Made by a program: the position numbers and the translations under genes
Shown here: one piece after another, positions 28,641 to 35,000 of the stretch
Numbering within the stretch: position 1 is the first letter of the stretch
How the letters are laid out: each line of letters begins with the position of its first letter
Origin: Tubiluchus corallicola
Lineage: Eukaryota > Priapulida > Priapulimorpha > Priapulimorphida > Tubiluchidae
DNA: 35,000 nt
Assembly: GCA_030141605.1 (NCBI GenBank)
Contig: JAQGDQ010001219.1
Span: forward strand, 1 to 35,000
Reading direction: 5' to 3'
The notes under the pieces: generated by a model
Told to the model about the DNA's origin: nothing
What the model saw: only the letters and a program-made list of their open reading frames with translations
Databases searched by the model: none

Positions 28641-29045
28641 ATTATTGTCTTATTAGATGTCTCATTGAGAGAGTGGCTAACCTCGATAACTTATAGTTCT
28701 TTCACCACCCTTTATCCACTAATCAATAATCACTTTTGCACTTTGTAATATTATTGTATGTTGTACAGGTTTATAAATCTCTTAGTTGTGTATTTTGCCA
28801 TTTCAAAAATGGTGATAAACTAATAAACTTATTTACTTGCTTACTTAAACATCATCACACTGCCCACTGGGCAACCCCTATAAGCTGCAGCTTCCCTGGT
28901 TTCCCTAAAGCATACATAATCTAATGTTGTTGTTTATGTTAACAAATTGACAAGCGGACACATTTCTACAATTTACCGTCTGTTAAACTGCACGTGGGGT
29001 ACATTTTGCTGAGTCCAGCATTAAGTAATGTAAAATTACTATTAC
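28641..29045. other. AT-rich DNA, no gene seen
   Basis: Unique within the window; open frames are short and unsupported. Confidence 0.4.
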
Positions 29046-29336
29046 TTAATCTATGTAAAATATTGCATAGAGGGTGCCCAAAAAGAATCTTTTCGTATCA
29101 TATTAGAATTTCTATTGCAATGGGAAGAGATACAAGAACCACAAGAACAAATAGAAATAAATGTTCAATATAAACAACTTAAACAAACATTGACTAAGAG
29201 AATAGGTAATTTTATAACAAATTCTATTGCAAGATTGGTGACCCGGGAAACACATGCAGTTCAAGCTTTAGGCTTAGAAATAGGTTTTTCACATTTAGAT
29301 ATTGCTGGTTGTGAGTGGGGAAATTGTGTTTTTTAA
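29046..29336 (+). other. Exon-like open frame, family not recognised
   Basis: An open frame of about 90 codons without ATG at its start ends at TAA 29334-29336. The peptide includes ESFRIILEFLLQWEEIQEPQ, a predicted amphipathic helical stretch (VQYKQLKQTLTKRIGNFI), then LGLEIGFSHLDIAGCEW, which loosely recalls a death-domain helix but is not enough to assign one. 'attgcatag' near 29070 could be an acceptor and 'ttggtgagta' at about 29346 a donor, but the latter lies past the stop. It could be a terminal exon or a captured fragment. Confidence 0.3.
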
Positions 29337-29379
29337 GTATTTATTTTTGGTGAGTATGCTTGTATGAATGTTTGAGTTG

Positions 29380-29421
29380 GTGTGTGCGCGTGCGTGCGTG
29401 TGTGTGTTTGTTTGTGTGTAT
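29380..29421. repeat. GT/GC microsatellite
   Basis: Alternating purine-pyrimidine run 'gtgtgcgcgtgcgtgcgtgt' and following GT/GTTT repeats. Confidence 0.85.
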
Positions 29422-29805
29422 GTTATGATTATTTGTGTTTTGTGGTTCACTAATTTGTTGTTTATAGGTTGTATGTAAGTGTGAGTGCTAGTGATATATT
29501 TAGCAGCTTTTATATAAAAATTTGCTGAGTTGTTTAGTATTGTAGTGTGTGCTTGTGTTAGTGAGATTGTTTGTATCATAGGGTTTGTATGGGTGATTGG
29601 ACTTGAGGCTGCTACAAAGCTTTAACTTAATAGTGTTAATAAGTTGGGAATAAGCTGTTGTGGTTGTTGGTGGGTAACAGTTGTTTTGGTGGTCCCTGCT
29701 CTAGTGAGTTCCTGTTGTGGCCAAGTTTTTTATGCGCCATTGCATATTCTTGTAGTTAAAAGGTACTACATCGAACAAATTATATATGTTAAAAGACATA
29801 CATGA
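29422..29805. other. G/T-rich DNA, no gene seen
   Basis: Strongly T- and G-rich on the plus strand (29340-29750). It may be the 5' untranslated part of the LINE remnant that follows, but nothing proves this. Confidence 0.3.
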
Positions 29806-30502
29806 ATGGCAAGGAAAAGTTGCACGCTTTGCAAAAGTGCAAAAAATCCAGTAAATAAAAATCAGCTACACGTGTGAAAGGTGCTTCAAAAAACATAGGC
29901 AAATGACGAATATGGGGAATAATGGACACGAGGCGGCAGAAATTGTGTTTCCCGACTTCGTACTTGTTGGTGATCCAGATGCCAAACGATATAAACAAAT
30001 GCTAATTGCCTTGCAAATAAAAACCAAAAATGACGAAAAAGAGAGTAAAAAGACAATTCAATGCTTGGAATCAAAACTAGCTGCCAGCTTCAAAGAGCAG
30101 TCAACTCTCACCGTAAAGTTTCATAAATTATCAGCGGAACTCTCTGAACTACAAAAAAGAAAACAAAATGTAAGCAACCAAACAAGTGATAGTTCCTCCA
30201 AAGTTCACAGTCACACAGATGAAGCAAGTCAAACTTTGTTTGGAAATGGAGACACCTCCTCATCGAAACACGGGAATAACGACCTTCCATCGCAGGGCGA
30301 AACCTTGCAGGAAAAGGAAACTTGCAATGCCACAATAACTGTGAATCAAAGAAGGAAGAATCATAAGACCATACATGCAACCAATCAAACGCTAGTCCTG
30401 GGAGACTCAAGGACCGCATACTTAAATCCAAAAGACATCGGGCAAAACGTCCAGCTGATGACGGGGAATTGGGCGCCACCCTCATTGGAGGAGAGATTTT
30501 GA
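29806..30502 (+). pseudogene. LINE-type ORF1 fragment: zinc finger, coiled coil, start of SGNH esterase
   Basis: From ATG 29806 a short frame gives MARKSCTLCKSAKNP; the matching second half of a zinc-binding knuckle (YTCERCFKKHR) lies in the next frame, and from there the frame stays open to TGA 30502 (listed ATG 29903, 199 residues). So there is one frameshift inside the finger. Residues 28-90 are a charged coiled coil (KTIQCLESKLAASFKEQ, SELQKRKQNV); a Ser/Thr/Gln-rich linker follows; VLGDSRTAYLNP (about 164-175) matches block I of GDSL/SGNH esterases. Zinc finger plus coiled coil plus esterase is the known ORF1 plan of CR1/L2-clade LINEs. It ends soon after the GDS motif, so the rest of the esterase and the reverse transcriptase are missing. 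Identification is by architecture; exact clade uncertain. Confidence 0.6.
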
Positions 30503-30847
30503 GGTGGGGTTGGGGTCTTTCTCATTTACATGAAAATTAAAACTTTCTCCCCATTCGTTCGTATAGAAAACTAAAATTTTACCGCAATTGTAATCAGCCG
30601 CCTTTCCCGGTAAAAAAATCTTCACGAATTTTTTCCTATAAAAAGGCTGCATACTGATAATGCAATCGCTTACATGGTTACTTTGGAACGAGATACTTCT
30701 GAAAAGGGAGAATGAAATGTTTACATTTCTGTAAAGCGTTTGAAGCAGAATATTCATGATGTTTTAAATAGTATGTAAAAGTATGTGGTGCATGGAACAC
30801 GAATGGTTATTTTCTGCACATAAGAAAAGCAAAAAAAAACATTGTAA
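30503..30847. other. Non-coding DNA after the LINE fragment
   Basis: No gene recognised. A minus-strand open frame (30482-30757) has no domain. Confidence 0.35.
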
Positions 30848-31204
30848 CCACTGAGTCTTAAAGAAAATGTGGTGGCTTTGCTGATCAGTTACATGGGCTA
30901 TGACACTTACACTGAACATTTACTCGTTTTACTCTACAATTTGCCAAAGATTGAAAACTATCTGAAAAGCAACGTGAAAAGTTTAGCCAGTCAAATCTCT
31001 TTTGAAGAAATTGCAGTGTCACTGGATAAGAGTGAGCTTATGTATAACATTACGGTGGCTTCAATAGTAAAAGCATACATTCTAACACATTTGTTACATG
31101 CCACTTCTGATATCAGCATTACTATTTCCTCTTTCCAATCTGGCCTTCCCTGTTGGAGTCACTTGTCATGTTACGATCTTAAGCTGATGAGCCTACCTCT
31201 GTAA
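30848..31204 (+). other. Open frame of about 118 codons, family not recognised
   Basis: Open from CCA 30848 (after TAA) to TAA 31202-31204; the first ATG is at about 30893. The peptide alternates hydrophobic and charged segments (LLVLLYNLPKIENYLKSNVK, ITVASIVKAYILTHLL), which could be helical. It looks somewhat more protein-like than chance, but there is no known motif, no strong start context and no clear splice site. Confidence 0.25.
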
Positions 31205-31655
31205 AACTGTTTTAAAAAAGAGATTACTTTTACTAAACCATCGCAGATGATGTGACTTTGAATAAATGTAAAAAGTTTTAAACAAAAAGAAACACACACG
31301 TATATGGTCGTTAGCATTGCTTATATTTTTTATATTCGTATCAGTTTTTGCCAATTGCTCAGTGCAGCATGAAAATTGTTTAAAAATATAGGAGAATTTA
31401 AAACATTGATGAAGCTTTGTATGGTGAAAATATGTTGTAGTTATCAAAACACTTTCTCATTGCTAATAAGATCTTTCAGATCAATGAGTAGTAATATTTA
31501 CAGTCAGCTAACTATTGGCTATTCTGCAAATGTTTCTTTTTGCATTTTTGTTCAAATTGATTTTTTTTTAAATATTGATTTACAGAAGTAGGCAAACTTG
31601 AAAAGCCAAGGCTCTTTGGTCTCCCTTAAGCCATTCATCATATAGTAAGTCTGTG
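31205..31655. other. AT-rich DNA, no gene seen
   Basis: Only short, unsupported open frames. Confidence 0.4.
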
Positions 31656-32247
31656 TGTTCCACAGATTCTTGCTACATTTGGCAGCATCTATCTAGAATT
31701 TAAAGGACTTCATGTGAGCAGACATCTTAAATGATGTGTAAGACGATGCAATTAAAGTTTTGATTTAGAGCTGCATCAGAGAAAATTTGTAAAAATAATC
31801 TAATGTAAATTTAGATCAGTTTGCAAAATCCAAATTGAAATGCAAAAAAACTAGTTCTCATTGGCTGTTCACATTCAGTAAAGTGGACAGGTTTACAACT
31901 TTATACAACAGTTTTCTACAGGAATAGTTCTAAATGCAAAATGAGTCACACAGCCTGAATGCACCATGACTATTTTGTGATGCCAGTGGTGCAGACCGCT
32001 AAGAGCTCATCTAATTAGGTAAATTATTTAAGAAATTATTAAAAATCTGAATTCTGTTCTAGGCCAAGTTGTATGAGACCGACTCATTATTAGACTGACA
32101 CAAAGACGGTCATTACAAAAGCACAAATAGTTAAAACTGAAAGTTATCTCACAAGATGGCGTCTTATTGTAGAAGGTATAATGATGTATCTGATGCTGAT
32201 GCTTAGAGTTTACAAAACTTCTTCATAATCACTGGGAACATGGAAAA
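31656..32247 (+). repeat. A module with the alternative upstream extension, plus strand
   Basis: 31770-32247 matches the A module and the beginning of B, ending abruptly at 'gggaacatggaaa'. Its upstream part (31656-31770, 'cagattcttgctacatttgg') equals the extension beside the minus-strand copy at 14072-14160, so two flanking arrangements of A exist: one after module C and one after this segment. No satellite or cargo follows. Confidence 0.85.
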
Positions 32248-33814
32248 TACCATGGGGCAAATACCTGAGTTCCACAAACCGGTTTGACTAAATATCTGTC
32301 CCAGCTCTAACGTACATGTTGTTGAGGAAAGCTTTTTAGTAACAGAATACACATATATGAGACAAGAGTCCATATAAAAATATATTTTGTAAAATAAAAA
32401 TGCTGTAGACATTCCACATCAAGTAGCCAACTCAGATTTGCTTTAAAAAATGAAAAAACAAAAAGTTGAACCTACAGTGAAAATTTGACTCTCTTCAGTA
32501 AGTCATAAGTCACATATTTCACATAATGCAGTTACAATAATTTTATGTAGAAAATATAATGAAAGGGCTGACAATAAAATGAATAACAATTATTTTCACT
32601 GTTTCTGTACAAGACTATGTTTGCCTGTGTTTGCCTCACATAAATATAAATGTGTTGTGGGTAATAAAAAAACAGGGCTTGTTAAATTGTCCCACCACGT
32701 GAAAGTAAAAAAAGTAATAAAAATAAAAATAAATGGTCTAGTGTAAGCCGTTTTTGTCATTGATTTTTTATGTATTGTTGACCATTATGTATTTTATAAT
32801 GCTGGTGCTGGTGCTGATTTACAAACGTAGCAACTAAGTTTAATTGTTGCTTGATTAACATGCCTACAATATAATCAGTTAGTTTTGCTTTTGTGCATCT
32901 GAAAATCTGTAAACTGTAATCTGTGAAGAGAAACTTGAGTTTTCCATAGAATGCATCTAAAAGTGAAACAAGACAGAAGCACGCTGAACTTACAAAATCA
33001 AACTCAGCCTGCAGTTACTACCCACAATGCAATTTTAGCTCTCTATCTACAACATTTAGTTTTAAGACGGAAGCTCAAACACACTAAAAACATAAATTTG
33101 GCACTCGTGAGTAAAAATAAATGGTGTACACCTTATTTGGAAAAAATAATAACTTAAGAACTAGATGGAGCTGGGCTCTAAAACTTTGCATCTGAAGTGC
33201 TGACGTATTTCTGAGAATTTTTCCAAGCAAATCTGAGATGGTCACTCTGAAAGTTTCTAAGAATCTAGGCTGATGTGACATGGAGTTCCCCTGTATTATG
33301 AACTGAAAGAGCGCGGATTGCAACATTCATACAAGGTATTTATATTATAGCTGATCTTACCGTATTCAGGAAGTCACTTATTATCGTTCTGGTCTGTCAT
33401 GAATGGTTTTGTATTTGGAAAGTACTTCCACACTTGGCTGCTGCACGGTATTTGATGTTGAATAATCTTCTAACGTAACTCATTCACTTCGGAAAGGAAA
33501 TTACTACAACTTGTTGTGAATTCGCCATACATCTATAATTAAAACAAAATTAGGCAAGACAAAAACACCTATGCTCATAATCCACACTTATCAAAGTTTT
33601 GCAAACCCGGCAGGAATTGCAAACAGGCAAAGAATGTGGAAAATAATGACGAAGGAATAACCTCGCGAGATCTTGAAAAAAAAGTCTCGTGGTCTTACAG
33701 CACGTGATTAATAGAAGACATGATGATTTTTCATATACTACCCATTTTCAAGAACAGTAAAATGCATGCATATTAACACCAAGAGTTTCTGATAATTAAG
33801 TAATTGATTAAAAC
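32248..33814. other. AT-rich DNA, no gene recognised
   Basis: An open frame at 32951-33157 (68 codons, MHLKVKQDRSTLNLQNQTQP) has an ATG but no recognisable domain. The rest has only short open frames. No repeat shared with other parts of the window was noticed. Confidence 0.4.
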
Positions 33815-34165
33815 TTTTGATGACATCACAACCGAACATAATTCTCAACAGCAAAAATATTCCACGAGCTGGCGAACGTGTGCGGTTCGTCATAAATTAA
33901 CATATCTGAACTAAGAGATACAGCAACTGTTTTCATGAAAAAAAATTCGAAAAGCAAGCGATAATTCAGCTCTAACTAGCAAACGGCAAAGTGAATGTAA
34001 CAGTGAAGAACTAGTGGTGCGAACGTGAAACTATGTTTGTTTGGTAATAATTCTTTCACACAAGATATTTTGTTAAAAAATAGTATGTTTCCTTTCAATA
34101 TTTTTAGAATAGGTTGTTTTAACCTATAGTTTAAGATTGGGTCCGACATTGCTTTAAACAAGTAC
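33815..34165 (-). repeat. Diverged X module (X3), minus strand
   Basis: Reverse complement aligns with X around 'gtgatgtcatca', the 'cacacgttcg' core, 'tcttaaactat' and 'gaacctatc'-like stretches, with deletions. It is more distant from X than X is from X2 in places. Confidence 0.55.
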
Positions 34166-34339
34166 GACCATATAAGTATAATTAAAATCACCAAAAGATT
34201 GTAGAACAATCAGACACTGGATAATAAACTAGCACTTACACAAGCAAACTACAGGAAAAGATTAAAATGTATAATCCATGATAAATTCAGTAAACACCGC
34301 AAACGACACGATTTCAACAAACAATTTAATATGGACTTC

Positions 34340-34700
34340 ATTAAATTTTTTTAGTTATTCACATATCCAGAATCTCTATTTGTTTGCTTGCATAGCAAAA
34401 TCGTCTATAAGTTGGCAGTTAAGCTTTTGCAGGAGGATCATTTTGATGCCAAGTTCATCTCTCTATGTTATTTCTAATCTGAGATAATCCATGTTGAAGT
34501 TGAGCTGCAGGCTGCACACTGAAAAACATAATCTTGAGAAAATCACTGTTAAAGTCAGCCATTGTTTTTTGTCGCGTCTCTACAAAACACTTAGCAACTA
34601 GAAGGTTGCTACGGACCTAGCAAAAGAACACGTTGAAGCTAGGTTTAAACCTGTAGATGGCTCTTAAAAACAAATGTCTGGACTTGGCAAATGCAGAAAC
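34340..34700 (+). repeat. Diverged Y module (Y3)
   Basis: 'gaggatcattttgatgccaa' followed by 'gttcatc' and 'tctgagataat' aligns with 23405-23600 of the Y module. It lies beside a minus-strand X3, so X and Y type tails are also found outside the array. Confidence 0.6.
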
Positions 34701-35000
34701 TGCAAGCATTTTGACTGCTTCTACAAGCTACAATCGGAGTTTGAAAACTATTAGTTTTCACGTGGGTAAGGAGTTATTTTTAATATTTTAATTTTTAACA
34801 TGCACTATGTCAAGTTTTTGTTTACATACTTTCTTAGATACTTCCTACAGGTATTTACATGAGGCAATTAATTTGCTACTTGGAAATGTGTTTCAAACAT
34901 CAATGAATCAGTGCAGTTCTACTCAGGAATGAATGTACAAAAATTCTCCAAATCTCCCCAAATTTCACTTTTCAAAAGCATTTGAGGGACCCCGTCTGCA
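34701..35000. other. Window end, no gene seen
   Basis: AT-rich sequence without a supported feature. Confidence 0.4.

Noticed and set aside
29236-29256. Retrotransposon primer-binding site ('attggtgacccgggaaac')
   Set aside because: It lies inside an open frame, with no LTR end before it and no gag after it; likely coincidence.
29295-29579. Minus-strand threonine/histidine-rich ORF
   Set aside because: It is the translation of a GT-rich microsatellite and its surroundings.

Overview
This is nuclear DNA of an invertebrate animal. It is AT-rich, with sparse coding sequence, spliceosomal-type exon borders, long minisatellites, a BEL/Pao-class LTR retrotransposon remnant and a LINE-type ORF1 remnant. 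The few real proteins read in the standard code and there are no bacterial-style operons. I cannot name the phylum from the sequence alone.

Layout. 1-2.2 kb: a diverged repeat module, then a GC-rich 43-bp minisatellite (883-2034) next to a possible terminal exon. 2.2-6.8 kb: mostly plain AT-rich DNA with one well-formed minus-strand exon (2992-3108) and an ~80-copy 23-bp minisatellite (3869-5704). 6.9-9.2 kb: the 5' part of a BEL/Pao element (gag with DUF1759-like region, zinc knuckles, start of the aspartic protease), cut off at 9209. 9.2-14.3 kb: repeat modules on the minus strand. 14.3-17.2 kb: mostly non-repeated DNA with an isolated minus-strand exon (15961-16060). 17.2-28.6 kb: the same modules on the plus strand, as three successive long units. 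28.6-35 kb: AT-rich DNA with a broken LINE ORF1 (29806-30502) and further module fragments.

The main object is the 17.2-28.6 kb array. Each unit runs: AB module (~0.75 kb), a tandem array of a 90-91 bp satellite whose units carry a TATA box, a piece of protein-coding sequence ('cargo'), a unit-specific tail (X or Y), a segment holding a hammerhead-ribozyme-like motif and a poly(A) signal, then module C and the next AB. The cargo is a TTLL (tubulin tyrosine ligase-like) exon in unit 1, the 3' part of a TauD/TfdA-type Fe(II)/2-oxoglutarate dioxygenase in unit 2, and an intact GXYLT-like GT8 glycosyltransferase plus a second TTLL exon in unit 3. All three kinds of cargo join the 90-bp satellite at the same phase, within about 3 bp. 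The 9.2-14.1 kb block is an inverted, partly deleted relative of units 2-3.

Interpretation (inference). The array looks like a family of large non-autonomous elements that carry host coding sequence, with a satellite at the capture border and ribozyme-like motifs ~4.1-4.4 kb apart that could cut read-through RNA into unit lengths. Features recall Penelope-like elements (hammerhead motifs), bdelloid Terminons (cargo plus hammerheads) and Helitron-like elements (central minisatellite, exon capture), but no reverse transcriptase, Rep/helicase, transposase or integrase is visible in the window to decide between them.
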